Source of the DNA: Euwallacea fornicatus
Taxonomy: Eukaryota; Arthropoda; Insecta; Coleoptera; Curculionidae
Reading direction: 5' to 3'
Assembly: GCF_040115645.1 (NCBI RefSeq)
Contig: NC_089574.1
Span: 1,240,001 to 1,304,000 of the forward strand
DNA: 64,000 nucleotides
Below, in pieces: positions 24,801-37,800 of the stretch. Within the stretch, counting starts at the first letter, position 1; every line of letters begins with the position of its first letter. A program made the position numbers and the translations under genes. A model generated the notes under the pieces. That model was not told the DNA's origin, did not search any database, and saw only the letters and a program-made list of their open reading frames with translations.

Positions 24801-27800
24801 TATAGGATTTAATGGACGAGTAAGGTATACTTTGAGCGAAAAAGATCAGGAGGATGGGTCATTTGTTATTGACCCAACTAGTGGAGTTATACGAACAAAT
24901 AAAGGTTTAGACAGAGAATCTGTAGCATTCTATGAATTGGAGGCTTATGCAATAGATAGAGGATCTCCGACTTTAAGCAGCTCAGTCCCAGTTACAATTA
25001 GATTAGAGGACATCAACGACTCTCCTCCAGCTTTTGCTTCAGATAAAATCGTACTTTACATCTCAGAAAACAGTCCTATTGGCTCGACAGTCGGAGATAT
25101 TTATGCTAAAGATCCAGATGAAGGGGTGAATGCTATAGTTCAATACTCAATTATCGGAGGTGAAGATGCGCATAGTTTTTCTTTAATTTCTAGACCAGGC
25201 TCAGATAAGGCTGCTTTATTAACCATGGTTGAATTAGATTACGAAACATCTAAGAAAAAGTACGATTTAGTTGTTCGAGCAGCTAGTCCTCCTCTACGGA
25301 GTGATGCTCATGTTGAAGTAATCGTAACAGACGTTAATGATAATGCCCCAATTTTAAGAGATTTTCAGATATTTTTTAATAACTTTAAAGACTGTTTCCC
25401 TACTGGGCCAATTGGAAGGGTTCCGGCTTTCGACGCTGATGTTTCAGATAAATTGCACTATAAAATTTTGTCTGGAAACAATGCAAATTTGATTGCCCTT
25501 AATGAGTCTACTGGAGGTCTCACATTATCACCTCAGCTGAATACGAATGTACCGAAATTGGCTTCTATGGAAGTTTCAGTAACGGACGGTGTTAACGAGG
25601 TTAAAGCTGTAATGCAACTAATAGTTAGACTCATCACCAAAGAAATGCTTCATAATTCTATTACAATTAGATTAAACCAAATGACAAAAGAGGCGTTTCT
25701 TTCACCGTTGTTAGGATTTTTTATTGACGCCTTAGCAGCAATTATTCCCTGTCCAAAGGAAAATATAATTTTATTCAGTATCCAGGATGATATAGACGTA
25801 AACTCAAAGGTTTTGAATGTAAGTTTAAGTGTTCGCAGGCCTGACACTACTAAAGAAGAATATTACGTGCCTCAGTTAATACAAGAACGAGTTTATTTAA
25901 ACAGAGAAGTTTTGGCGCGATTGTCTACAGTCCAGATCATGCCTTTTGATGATAACTTGTGCGTCCGAGAACCATGTCTGAACTATGAGGAATGTTTGAC
26001 AGTTTTGAAGTTTGGAAATGCTTCTGGATTCATACACAGTGATACTGTATTATTTAGACCAATATACCCAGTAACCACATTTACTTGCCAATGTCCAAAA
26101 GGGTTTACTGGATCACGAGAGCATTATTTATGTGATACTGAAGTTAATTTATGCTATTCCTCTCCGTGCAAAAACGGGGGAACATGTAAAATACGGGAAG
26201 GTGGCTATGCATGCATTTGCAGCGCGAATTTCACTGGAAGCAGTTGCGAAATTAAGCTTGACGGGGATGTATGCAGGCCAGGCACATGCAATAACGATTT
26301 CAGCACGTGCAACCCTAAACAAGGAAAAAACGGGGATTTTGTGTGCGAAGATTGTGCGTCTCATGCGGACAAAAATTTATACTCTGCAACTTGCCAATTG
26401 AAGACTAGAAGTTTTACTAAAGGATCATTTTTAACATTCCCCAGCCTAAGACAAAGACATCGATTACATTTAAAATTAAAATTTGCCACACACTCCCAAA
26501 ATGGCCTATTACTATACAACGGTCGTTACAACGAACAACACGACTTCATTGCTTTAGAGATTGTTCACGGAAATATGCAGTTTTCCTTTTCTTTGGGCAG
26601 CTCTGTAACCAAAGTAGTTGCTTCAATTCCTGGAGGTGTCTCCGATGGTCACTGGCATTCTGTTGTTGTTAGTTATTACAACAAATCAGTAACTTTGTCT
26701 ATAGACGACTGCGACGCTGCCTTGGCTTTAAAGTATGGGCGTGAACTTGGTGGTAAATGGGCTTGCGCTACATATGCAGAACATTTCCTGGAGGACCGCT
26801 GCGCATCTTTAACTGAAACATGTCACCGATTTTTGGATCTCACTGGCCCGTTCCAGCTAGGAGGATTGCCTTCTCTCATTTCGAATTTCCAGATTAAAAA
26901 TTCAAATTTTCAAGGCTGCATCTCAGATTTCGAAGTCGATTATGTTTATGTGGATTTGAACTCATTTGTCACTAATAATGGAACAACCTCTGGTTGCCCT
27001 GAGAAAAAAGACTTCTGCAGAACTAATCCTTGCAAAAATGGTGGGACTTGCATTGATGGATGGGCTATGTTCAGATGTGGTTGTCCTGAAGGGTTTGGAG
27101 GACACGATTGTAGTGAAAAAATTGGATTGCCATGGCATTTTTCTGGAGATGGAAGTTTATCTTTTAATCCCCTATTAAGGCCAATTCAACTGCCGTGGTT
27201 GAATGCTTTATCATTAAGAACATTACAAGAAGATGCCTTCCTTATGTCAGTTCAAGTCGGTCAGAACAGTTCAGCAGTATTATCTCTCATTAAGGGTGTT
27301 TTAACCTACACTTATAACGAAAATACGTTATCATTAAATTCCGTTACTATTTCTAATGGAGAATGGCACCACATTGAGGTATCTTGGATTGGAATGGAAA
27401 TACGGTTCTCTATAGACTACGGAGAGTATGAGAGCTCTATGGCCTTTTCTGAGAAAATTCAAGGATTGTTTGTGGGCAAAATTCTTATTGGAGGACCTGA
27501 CAATAGTTATGCAAGTGTTAACGCTGATTACAACTATTTAGTGGGCTGCATCGAAGACGTAAGAATAGGAAATAGAGAAACTATCCTAATTAGACCTACA
27601 ACCAAAGACAATGTCGAGGAGGGGTGTGTCTCATCGACGGAATGTCAAACTCAATGTCCCTCTGAAGCTCATTGCGTAGTAAATTGGGGAAAATCTCGTT
27701 GCGAATGCACAAAAAGTCATGTCGGTCCTTTATGTCTTCCCGTATGCTCAGTTAGTCCATGTGAAAATGGAGCCACTTGCCAAGAAAACTATTTAAATCG

Positions 27801-30800
27801 GAGGGGCTACGAGTGCTACTGCAATTCAACAAGCTACTCGGGAGAATACTGCGAAATTGAACATTCCCAACCATGTCCAGCAGGTTGGTGGGGATATCCA
27901 ATATGTGGCCCTTGTGACTGTGATATTAGTATGGGGTATAATCCAGATTGCGATAAGCAATCCGGAAAGTGCCATTGTAGAGAAAATCATTATCGCATTG
28001 AGGGTTCCATGGAATGCATTCCTTGCGATTGTTATACTGTGGGTTCAGTTAGTAGCCAATGTGACCGCGAAACTGGGAAATGCCACTGTAGAGATGGTGT
28101 TATTGGACAGAAATGTGATTCCTGCCCAAATGTGTACGCAGAAATAACCCTGAAAGGGTGTGAAGGTAAGTTATTGTGTGTAAAATGGATTTTATTACGT
28201 CTATTTTATAAATTCTCAGTTGTGTATGATGGATGTCCGCGATCGGCAGCAAATTCAATTTGGTGGTCCAGAACCTCCTTTGGAAAGGAAGCGTTGGAGG
28301 CATGTCCTAGAGGTTCCCACGGAAAAGCATCGCGCAAATGTGATGAATTAAACGGATGGCTTGAACCCGACTTATTTAATTGTACAACGGACGCATTCGT
28401 TGAACTTCGAGAACAGGTATTTTTTGTTTATATAGTTACGTTTATTTTGTTATTATTAAGGCAGATAACATAATTTTTTTTTGCCATGATATCGGTTATT
28501 GTTATAAGGTACAGTTCTGTTCAATTAGTATTTAATAATTTCTTCAAATAAAAAATTCACGAAAAAATCTAAACATTGAACATTTTCATAAGTGTATAGT
28601 TATCGAGGCTTGAAAAATCAATTTTTAAAATTCTCTGTTTTTTCCAGTTTTTCCCTTTTGTTTTTTTCTCAGTTTTTTATTATTTTTTACAGCTTTCCAA
28701 AATTGAAGCCGGAGATTTATCCCTGGACTCATTTGTTGCCATTAAACTAGCAGACGACCTCAATAAAGCCACGAATATTACCAAAGATCTATTCGGGGCC
28801 GATGTCTTAATCACGTTCGAATTGATTAAGGAGCTCTTCAAATACGAGTCTCATGTTCATGGTTTAAACCTCACCCACAGCCAGGACAAGGATTATATTG
28901 GCAATTTGGTTCATACGCTTAGCGTAATTCTATCGCTTAAATATAAATATCATTGGGATATTATTCATCAAATGACAGGACGTGGAGTAGACGAGGTGCT
29001 AGGTTTTATGGAAAACTACATAATCGTTTTATTGGAGAGTCAGCATGATACCTATACTAGTCCTTTTGAAATCGTGGCTAGGAATGTAGGTAAGTTATTA
29101 GTTGCAGATACACAAGAGAAATATTTCTCTTTTTTCCTTAATTAAATATTGGGTATATAAGAAATCTATGGATTTTTAATTAAACTTTTAAATCTTAAAT
29201 GTATAATTCTTATTTCGGTATATAAATCTATATTCGTGTATGTACACAGGATGCCAATTTAAAAACGTCCTACCTCTTAACTCGAAACAGGATAGATTTT
29301 TAAGAAATCGTCGGAACAGGGCGATTGTGTTATCCACTGAGAATAATTTTTATTTGTAATGTACTGCGCCTCTTTTGACTGTATACCCTTCAGAGTCACT
29401 CTCTCAAATATCTTAAACGGGTAAAGGGGGTTAAGTCGAGCATGACTTAGAATTAGGAAATTGTTGTAATAAATCAAATCATCATCAGAAGAAAAGGTGT
29501 ATAAATCACTGAAACAAATGTTATTTATGACAATAATTTCCTAATCATAAGATATGTTTGAATAAAAAAATCTTAGTTTCAACGCCATGAAACATTAATA
29601 ATAAAAATCATTTTAGAATGATCAATAATATCTAACTTGATAACGCAATAGTGGAATGTAACAAATGAGGTAGCAAAATGCGAGGAATGAAAAGCAATTT
29701 AAAATGATGTATCAGTTAACCCTCTTTATCATGTAAGGAATTTAAGAGGGTGGCTCTGCGGGGTAAAGGGTGGAAAGGGGCGCAGTGAATTCTGCATAAA
29801 AATTGTTCCCTATCGATGAAACAATCTACTTGCTCCCGGAATTAAAAAAATCTATCCCATTTTGAGATAATAAGGATGCAATAATAAGTTTTCAAATTGA
29901 CATCTCGTGTAAAAAAAATATTTTCTAAATTTTCAGTTTTGGGCTTGGATATAGTGACCCCAGAATCACTTTATGGATACGAACAAGACTCGCCATTACT
30001 TCCAAACGGACAATTTGTCACAACTGAAAGTGTAGTTTTACCCGACGTTTCTCACTTCTTCCCAGACGGTCATTTACCATCAGTTCAAGGGCCTTTAATC
30101 AGTTTTCCGAAATACAATAACTACCTTCTGGATAAAGCGAAATTCGACACCAATTCGAGAATATTCATACCTTTATCAGTACTCGGAATTAAAGTTTTGG
30201 AACATGGAGAAGTTGTGACAAAAAACAGCTTGCCTGTTGACGGAGCGATTCTTAGCTATATCCAATACAAAGAAGCAGGGAATTTATTGCCCAACAAATA
30301 CGATGATTCAGTAGTTCGTAGATGGGGTGTTGACGTAACTGTAGGATCCCCTCTTGTGTCGGTAGAAGTGTTAGTTCCAGAATATGTTGACGCCAGAGAC
30401 AAAACTAGTGAAGATGTCTTAAATATTAAACTTCCGAACATAACTTTACCTGATGAAAGGTGGACAAAGAAGATTTTCGTTGAACCTGAAGTGAAGACTC
30501 ATGAAAATGATGCACATTACTTGAGGACTAGAAGAAGTCAGTCAACTAAGAAAAAGTTGGTTTATAAAAGTTTATCCGGAATTTCGCTCAAATCGCCTAT
30601 TAAGATACAGTTGTGGTTGAACTCCAACAGTACCATTTTCAACGAAAGGTCGAACCCGCAGTGTGTCCATTGGACCACATCAAGAGGGTGAGTTTTACGA
30701 GTAACGATTATAGTTTTATATTATTGTACTTAATGTATTGCTTAAGCCATGCTTAAGACTTCTTTTGCAATTTCTAAATTTGTTTAATTATACTATTCGG

Positions 30801-33800
30801 CAAGGGCAAACATTTGCATAAATTCAAATTCAATATTATACAACTTTTCTGCACAAATTGTGATTTTCGTGCCCCTTAGTTTGAACGGTGCCTGAACAGT
30901 TTTTATCTTAGTTTTTTCACTGTTTTATTATTCTCGAGTTAGCCCAGATCAGCAATTTATGATAGTGTAAAATTATTCTAAACAAAAAAAATGCAGCATG
31001 TCTCAATATTCAATTAGTTTTTTGTTTCTAATGCAATATTAATACTTGTTTTAGATTTGGAGAATGGTCCAGGGTGGGTTGCCGAACAGAATTGGACGAT
31101 TTTTGGTACGACAAATCAGAGCACGTCCCTATTATTATAAATTGTAGTTGTCACCATTTTACAACATTTGGCGTTCTTGTAGATACTATCGACATAGAGG
31201 TAGGTCAAAATTTTTTCCCAGCATTTGCCTTGGAAAATTTATTTAAATTGTGGAAATAATCAACATCGCAAAACTTGAATTGAATCCTTCATTATGCTTA
31301 CCGAAAAAGCTATTACGGCCCACTCACTGACAGTATGTACTCAATATTCTTATATTATTTTTAGTACGTTCCCGAGCCGTCGCTGCTTGAAGACATATCC
31401 AGCTACAGCTGCTTTTCAATGGCTTTACCTCTGCTATTAGCCACATATCTTATTTTGGCGTTTATTAGAGGACTACAGACTAATTCGAATACTATACGAA
31501 AACATTTGGTTTTGTGCGTATTTTTAGCCGAACTACTTTATTTGATGGCGTTAAAAGCGAAGAAATTTTTCGTTTCCATAGAGGTAAGATTTCTGGTTTA
31601 CGAAGTACAAAGTATTTGTCAAGTTGTTGTCCAAGTGTAAAATTAGCTGTGAAATGTTTTTTTGCACATTGATCATTCGGTTTTGATTTCAATACATAAA
31701 ACGAAAGAATGTTTTCAGAAATCGTTTATTTGTTGTAAAATTACGTGTGTATCGGTAAATCCCACGTGTATATAGATGGCCCATTTTAACAGGAATGCAC
31801 TGTATATTGTTAGTAGAACTACCAAGAATTCTTTCTCATTATTCTTGTTACATTCAGACCCCTATAACTATCATTTTCTCTCGTTGCAGTTCTCCTGCAA
31901 GCTGGTGGCGATAGGCTTACATTACTTGTGGCTTGCCTCGTTTTCATGGATGCTGGTCGATGCCATACATTTGTACAGGATGCTCACAGAGATGAGAGAC
32001 ATAAATCATGGCCCCATGCGATTTTATTATACCATGGGTTATGTAGGTCCTGCAGTTGTGGTAGCGTTATCAGTGGGTGTTCGAGCTCATCAATACGGAA
32101 ATTATTATTTGTAAGTGCTTGAATACTTTTTTATAGCTTGAAATATAATTTTAATTATTTTTAGCTGTTGGTTGTCCTTGTACGAAAGTGTCGTGTGGAG
32201 CTCGGTAGGGCCTACGTGTATTGTTACATTTGTCAATCTTTGTATTTTGCTCGTGTCAATACGGGCCGCATTTACAATTCAGGATCATGTTTTAGGATTT
32301 GGAAATTTGCGGTAAGTTTGGTTTAGTATTATATCGAGATTAAATTACTCAAGGTAAAATTTAAATTATTTAGTCTCGTAAAATTCCTTTTTACCATTTC
32401 AGAACTCTATTGTGGGTATCAGTTATGGCTTTACCACTACTGGGAATAACTTGGGTACTGGCTCTTCTAGCAGCTACGGAGCAACACCCTCTATTGATGC
32501 CCCTTCTATCTGTAGCTGTTCTAGTTCACGCTGCTTTCTCGTTAGGTGGATATTGTTTTGCCAATAATAGAGTACGACAGAACCTTATAAGGTAGTATAT
32601 TTTGAGCCACACGTCTTCATATGATAAAAAGGCGGGTAGGAAAACGAAGCCTTAAAAATTATTTCTCCAAAGAAGAAAGGTGTTCTGTTGGTTTTGTGGC
32701 ATTCCACTGTCGTCAAATACAGTTTTCTTTGCAGAACGATATTTTTAGAAAAGAAAATTTATATAGTTTGTGGAAAAACGGAATGACTTTTCTTCCCCGT
32801 AATTTTTATTTTATCCCATACATTGGTATCACCCATTATCATATTTTTTCATTAGAACGTTCATGAGATGTATGGGCAAAAAAGTCTCACTCTCCGATAC
32901 GCAGTCTGTTGTTGGAGTTCCTAGCACAAGCAGCCAAAATTTGTCAGCACAATCGGTAATTAGCCTGTGACAATTTTTCTGTTTATTTCATCTTTGTCTA
33001 TAAATAGCGATCAGCATTAACCTATCACTCGGGTTTGGACCCAAATATCAGACGGAATCTGGGTATTTCAACGTCAAGCACTACGTCTCGATCTACGACG
33101 AAAACAGGTTCAAGTCCTTACAGGTATGTATAGGCAAAAAGTACAATAATAAGACCAATATATTACAATACAAAGTAGCTAATGCTGCAAATTTGTTATG
33201 CTTATAGGAGTGACACTCATCTTCGACACACCTCCACTTCTACTTCTAATTATAACTCAACAAGTGACGTTCCCTCATATTTGAAAGGTTTTGAGAGGGA
33301 AGAGAAGAAGACTCGGCGTAAAGGACGGATAAAAGGAGAAATTCAAATTACTGATGGTAAGAGATACTTACCTTTTAAGGTTATAAGTAATAACTTTAGT
33401 TTGTGGGATATATCGTGAATGAAGTTAAGATGATTTATGTTTAATATTGGAAACGGTGCGGCATATCTAAGACAAGTGGACGTTTCAATGTTTTGAATTT
33501 TAACAGATCCTAACCCAAACTTAAATTATTAATTAATTAAAATAGTACTTATTTTTATGAGTAAATTTTCGTATTGAAATTTAACTTTCTTCATATTGAG
33601 TTTATTTCTACATAAAAACCGCGAATTCCAAATTAAAAGGTTTTTGCAATAAATGTATCTTCTATTAATTTAAATGCTTGAGCAAATCCCGGGCGAGCAG
33701 TTGCATTTGTAAGGTTAATTATGGAGTTGCGTTTTATGTAATGTAGGTTACATTTTTGCAGTTTCGCCGATTATTGTTTTAGATCGGGAACGAGGTGACA

Positions 33801-36481
33801 GTGACTCTGACAGCGACGCTTCCGAGGGTAGGAGTTTGGATTTAGCATCTAGTCATTCTAGTGACGATGACGAATCTAGTTCTAGAAGGCATCACAGCCG
33901 AAGTCATATTCCAAGGTAGGTGGACAAATATCGGCTACACAGGACTACAAGGCGCGATTTACAAGTGAATTTCTATTACAGGCAAGGCTATCTTCCTAAT
34001 ATTACCGAACATGCGCTTTCAAGATGCGGAACACCGCCATCACTTAATGTGGTAACCAACTCGCAACTCTTTCCAGGAGTAGATACCAGCTGTAGTTCAA
34101 GATGGGCTAGTCAACTCCCCGAAGCTTACCTACAGAATACTAACGGTAAACGTAAAACTTTCAATCGTTCATTCATTTAAAAGCACCTTTAATGGCAGTT
34201 AAGATTTTTAATGGGTACAAACGATGAGCCACAACACGATATTCGTTTTTATTTTCTGTTTTCTTCGTCTTTTTTCTTTCTTGTATGCGAAACCTATTTT
34301 ATAGTCGATCATCGTCCATTCTCAGCTTTAAACCCAATTTACACACAAGCATTTTTCTATATTCACTTCTGTCACGAAAACAATAACACATCGATTGTTG
34401 CAGAAATCGGGCGTTGGTCCGCTGAAACTGGATCGGACAATGAGCTTCAACAGAAAACCAGTTCCCCTAATCCACTGCCACACCCGGATGTAATGCCGGA
34501 AACGTGCCTGCAAGGCATTGACTGTGAAAAGTACATAGTACAAGGACATTTTGACAACCAGTACAACAGAAATGTGCCATTTAAGGGAGACTATATGCCC
34601 AAATTAATATCACATGAAAATCTGAATTATCATCAGGACTACGATGGTTGCTCGGAGATCGACGAAAAGATCCATATGAATGACAAATATTTATTTCCAT
34701 ACACTGGTAAGAGCAATAGTATTTCAAATTAAAGTCTTGTGATTTCTTTGGATAGAGTCAGGAAATACGATCGTATAGCATTTTAGAACATTTGGGAATT
34801 CTTTATTACATATCGTCTTGAATTCTGAGATACGGGGTTTATTTCATTTTTAGTGGAAGATATAACTTTAATATGTCAGGCGGTCAAAAGGGAGCTTGAT
34901 CCGACAGTCGCCTAATATGGTCTCATATTGAATATATATTAATATTAAAAGGTGATCTTGCCACCAGCCTAATAATATACAAAATATAAACTTTCGCCTT
35001 AATTTTTTCTTAACAATGTTTTTTAGTGTTTTAAGTTGGAATTAAGAAATAACTCTAAACATTTATTTATATTCAACTCATAAATGTTTTCCGTTCACTC
35101 AGACTAAATACCTAGTATTGTTAAACCGAGTGAAGACTTTAAAACTGATAGAATGTGAAATTAACGTGACGTTTAGAGTGCTTTCCGAGTTCCCGCTTCA
35201 GTATCGTTTTACCGACCACGTATATTAACTGTTACTTTTTCATGCAACTTACGTAGAAGGTATTGAAGGTATGTCGCATATAATTAATGACTAATTGACG
35301 AATTCAATCAAAAACTCAGAAATTGATATTTGTTGAATTTCTAAAAATATTTATTTGCCAAATTCCATCACTGTCACAATTTTTCCTTATATAAACGATT
35401 GTCAAAACATCTGCATAATGCATACAGTAAAATTTATTAATGCACCTGTAAGTTTAAAGTTTTTTTTTACCGCATGACCAAATTTGAATAAATTTTCGGA
35501 GACAGAACAGAGTTACCATATGCATTCGTGCGAAAAATATTGTATCTCACACGTGCGAAAGTGTCTTTGCTGCACTCGATTGCTGATAGAGCTCTGCTTA
35601 ACGTCATTCGTTCAACTGCAATCAGTGTGCGGTAAAATACTACTTTCCACATTTTTAAGGTAAATAACTGTTATAATTTTTTTATTAATTTCAGCCGAAG
35701 AGGACCATATGCACGTTCAAGTGAACTATCCCATAAATAACATATCAGTCTCACAGGCTCGAAGTCAAGTTATATCTCCCATAGGAAATATAAATAACCC
35801 AGATTACCATATGTTTAATATGGGTTCTCGAATGGGTTCGAGGATAGGTAAGGATTACTTACTGTTTTAGTTTGGTGTTATTATCTATTTTAAGAACAAG
35901 GTTAATCCATTAAAATTTTCTTGTGATCTATATTAGGGTCATCACATGGATCAGTTTGTGGTAGTGTAAGGGGATCCCCATCTCCTTTGGTTCCACCACT
36001 GACGATGATGCGCGGTGGTATGCCTGCCGAACCTTCGTCGTAAGTAAACACCAAAAAATACGCTTTTTAGGTTTTTTTTTAATATAGTTTGTGTTTCTTT
36101 CTGTTTCTTGGAGTATGGGGGTTATTAATTGCTAAAATTATATCGCATGAGTGAATATCTTCTGTAAAGGGCCGTTGGTAGAGATAAATTGATAGCTTAT
36201 TAAAAAAATAAACAATACCAGTGATTAACTCACTATCGCAGTAGTAGAGTGGTGAAATCCATTCTTACTAGTCTTAATAGGAACTTTTGGAATCGTCTTT
36301 ATATTAATATATATTTATATTAGATACATTTTAAAATGATATATCGTATCAATGTTACTATGGCTCTTACGTGGCCCAATAAGTAAGTAGTTTATTAAAT
36401 TGTAATTTCTGTCGAAATACACTAAACCACCACTAATATTTTATTTCCAGATGGTGTTGGGAATATACAGTTAACAAATAA
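21874..36481 (+). CDS. stan: starry night/flamingo, CELSR-type seven-pass cadherin receptor
   Basis: This is an atypical cadherin and adhesion GPCR at the cell surface, a core component of planar cell polarity (homophilic bridge between cells carrying Frizzled and Van Gogh). Eighteen coding exons: 21874-28165, 28220-28416, 28693-29089, 29937-30687, 31055-31199, 31365-31583, 31890-32110, 32165-32311, 32403-32591, 32856-32955, 33008-33123, 33208-33356, 33783-33915, 33982-34145, 34404-34706, 35695-35847, 35937-36039, 36451-36481. All junctions keep phase and the total of 9810 nt gives 3269 aa. The order is signal peptide, eight to nine cadherin repeats, EGF and laminin-G modules, laminin-EGF, hormone-receptor motif, GAIN/GPS, seven helices and a long Ser-rich tail. 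Nearly two-thirds of the protein is in exon 1. The start is the first ATG of the frame; the second, at residue 8, would leave a tidier signal peptide (KSTPVLFIFFLWALCF). The size is close to the CELSR family's usual 2900-3600 aa. Confidence 0.97.
22789..25900 (+). other. stan: stan cadherin repeats
   Basis: Residues about 306-1155 hold eight extracellular cadherin repeats. They can be followed by their calcium-binding linkers: DANDHSP, DDNDNYP, DVNDNAP, DVNDNDP, DANNYAP, DVNDNYP, DINDSPP and DVNDNAP. A ninth, degenerate repeat (about 1160-1260) and a membrane-adjacent segment follow. The fifth linker, DANNYAP, has Asn where the motif normally has its second Asp (DxND), so that calcium site is probably altered. 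LDRE and DxD motifs are present in most repeats. Confidence 0.93.
25945..28416 (+). other. stan: stan EGF/laminin-G/laminin-EGF/hormone-receptor region
   Basis: After the cadherins come EGF-like modules (residues about 1358-1510, for example CKNGGTCKIREGGYACIC). Laminin-G 1 follows (about 1518-1706), then an EGF with CKNGGTCIDGWAMFRCGC (about 1714-1749). Laminin-G 2 is at about 1752-1920, a further EGF at about 1955-1996 and laminin-EGF modules rich in CxCxxxxxG at about 2008-2090. The hormone-receptor motif (residues 2100-2150, WWSRTSFGKEALEACPRG) spans the first short intron and exon 2. This is the standard CELSR order. Confidence 0.9.
28166..28219 (+). other. stan: stan intron 1: 54 nt, in frame, no stop
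   Basis: The intron has donor GTAAGT at 28166 and acceptor TTCTCAG ending 28219. It is 54 nt long, a multiple of three, and contains no in-frame stop, so a retained copy would add 18 residues just before the hormone-receptor motif. The flanking sequence matches the family only when it is removed. Confidence 0.8.
28693..31199 (+). other. stan: stan GAIN domain and GPS site
   Basis: Exons 3-5 encode the GAIN domain, including FGADVLITFELIKELFKYES and the SLKSPIKIQLWLN strand region. They end in the GPS, with Cys and Trp landmarks CVHW, WSRVGC and NCSCHHFTTF. The predicted cleavage tripeptide is His2580-Phe-Thr2582 (HF|T), one step from the canonical HL|T/S. Unlike many vertebrate CELSR sites it keeps His and Thr, so autoproteolysis is plausible but not shown. 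Confidence 0.85.
29440..29720 (+). repeat. MITE-like repeat in stan intron 3
   Basis: A hairpin-forming sequence (ATTAGGAAATTGTTGTAATAAAT near 29453, mirrored near 29520-29543) is followed by about 170 bp. Both the TTTCCTAAT end and this tail recur at 41640-41890 outside the gene with clear similarity (shared block AAAAATCTTAGTTTCAACG). The two copies mark an unnamed dispersed family. Confidence 0.7.
31365..32900 (+). other. stan: stan seven-transmembrane domain
   Basis: Exons 6-10 encode seven hydrophobic helices. TM1 is around residues 2610-2632 (CFSMALPLLLATYLILAFI). TM2 is LVLCVFLAELLYLMAL and TM3 is LVAIGLHYLWLASFSWMLVD. TM4 is GYVGPAVVVALSVGV, TM5 is VGPTCIVTFVNLCILLVSI, TM6 is LLWVSVMALPLLGITWVLAL and TM7 is LLSVAVLVHAAFSLGGYCF. 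The Cys before TM3 (FSCK) and in loop 2 (FCWLS) form the usual disulfide pair. Confidence 0.93.
32900..36481 (+). other. stan: stan cytoplasmic tail and alternative C-terminus
   Basis: The tail of about 400 residues (exons 10-18) is Ser/Thr-rich, with an acidic run (GDSDSDSDASEGRS, then SSDDDESSSRRHHSRSH) and the block EIGRWSAETGSDNE. The last two exons give EPSSWCWEYTVNK and a stop at 36479-36481. If the final donor at 36040 is not used, the next in-frame codon is TAA, so the protein would end EPSS. The last exon adds only nine residues. Confidence 0.75.
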
Positions 36482-37800
36482 CTAACTTGAAATAAGATAC
36501 AGAGGTGTCTGGGTTTTCTTATCGCTGCAATACCGATTCATTTATAAAAAGGTTTTCCAGTTCAACTGAAAAAGACGAGGAAACTCCCGTGTGAAGCATA
36601 TTTTCGTAGAACACGAACGGCAGTAATCTATGGCGACTGACGAGTCATCTACAATGTGCGATTTCTATGCTCGATTTAGGGTATTTAATTGTGTATTTAA
36701 ACGAGTGAAACATCTAATGCTTTACCCGCATTATCAATAAGTACAATATCTATAGGTTAGATTACTTAGGATCTATTTTTGACTGATGTTTAATGAAGTA
36801 TTGCAAGTTTTGCCATATTGCAATATTTCTTTAGGATTTAATACTCATTCGTGTTACATGTAAGTGTGTATTACACGCCCCCAATCTAAAAGCACCTATA
36901 TATTAATATTTTCCGATCTCGAATAGTATTTTAAATCTGGGGTTGACCAATAATGTGTTTGAACGCTATTCTAGTGAATCAATAACTCTATGCAGGCTTT
37001 ATCTGCAAGGGTGGCTGGGACTTTAAAGTGTCAAATGTAGATATTATTTTGGTTATTTAAAGAAGTCTACCGGTTAACGTATCTTGCTGCTCAAATGCCA
37101 TAGAGTAACTGTACCAGTGATCAAAATTGGGACTATCATAGGATAATAAGATCATATTATTTGGCGAAACATATATATATATATTCTAGACTATGCAGCT
37201 GTCTGTGGTTTGCTTACGAGTTGTTAGTTTAAATTTTAAGCTTTGTATTGGCTAAATGATATTTGAGAGAAGCAATCGTGGATAAGGATCGAAAATACCG
37301 GTGAATTATTGATTTTCTCGTGAATTTGCTGAAATTTATTTCGGTATTTCTGTGTTTGCAACGCATGGCGTTAATCACTAAATCCAATCATTCATTAAAC
37401 GACAAAAAAATTCATTTATAAGGTCATTCCAATAGCTAATTATGTGCATAGGTTAGTTAATATGCTTAGAATTGACATTAAGTACATCATTTATTAAATT
37501 ACTATAGCAGTATTGTAAATTAACCAGTCCTTTAGATTTATCTCGGTTTATAATAAGTTGCTTCTTGAGTCAACTTCAATGTAATTTTTACACCACCAAA
37601 AAGTATATTTTTAATATAAAAGAAAGTTATGAAGTGAAAATAAATATACCTTAAAAGAGGGATAACCTCTTACACAGAAAGTTCTGAAGAAAAAGCGTTT
37701 GAAAGTAATCAAAATTACCAAATTGGTGCCGATTTCTTTTTGCAACGAAAATTGTGCAGCATGTTTAACGGATTTTTAAGATAAATAAAAGGAAGTATTC
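36482..37800 (+). other. stan: probable stan 3' UTR with poly(A) signals
   Basis: This AT-rich sequence after the stop has AATAAA at 37639-37644 and 37794-37799 and an AT microsatellite near 37172-37186. The true transcript end cannot be told. Confidence 0.4.

Noticed and set aside
34211..34403. Open frame extending stan exon 15 upstream as an alternative first exon
   Set aside because: A good acceptor (GTTGCAG) at 34401-34403 restores phase with exon 14. The upstream part is just intron that happens to lack stops.
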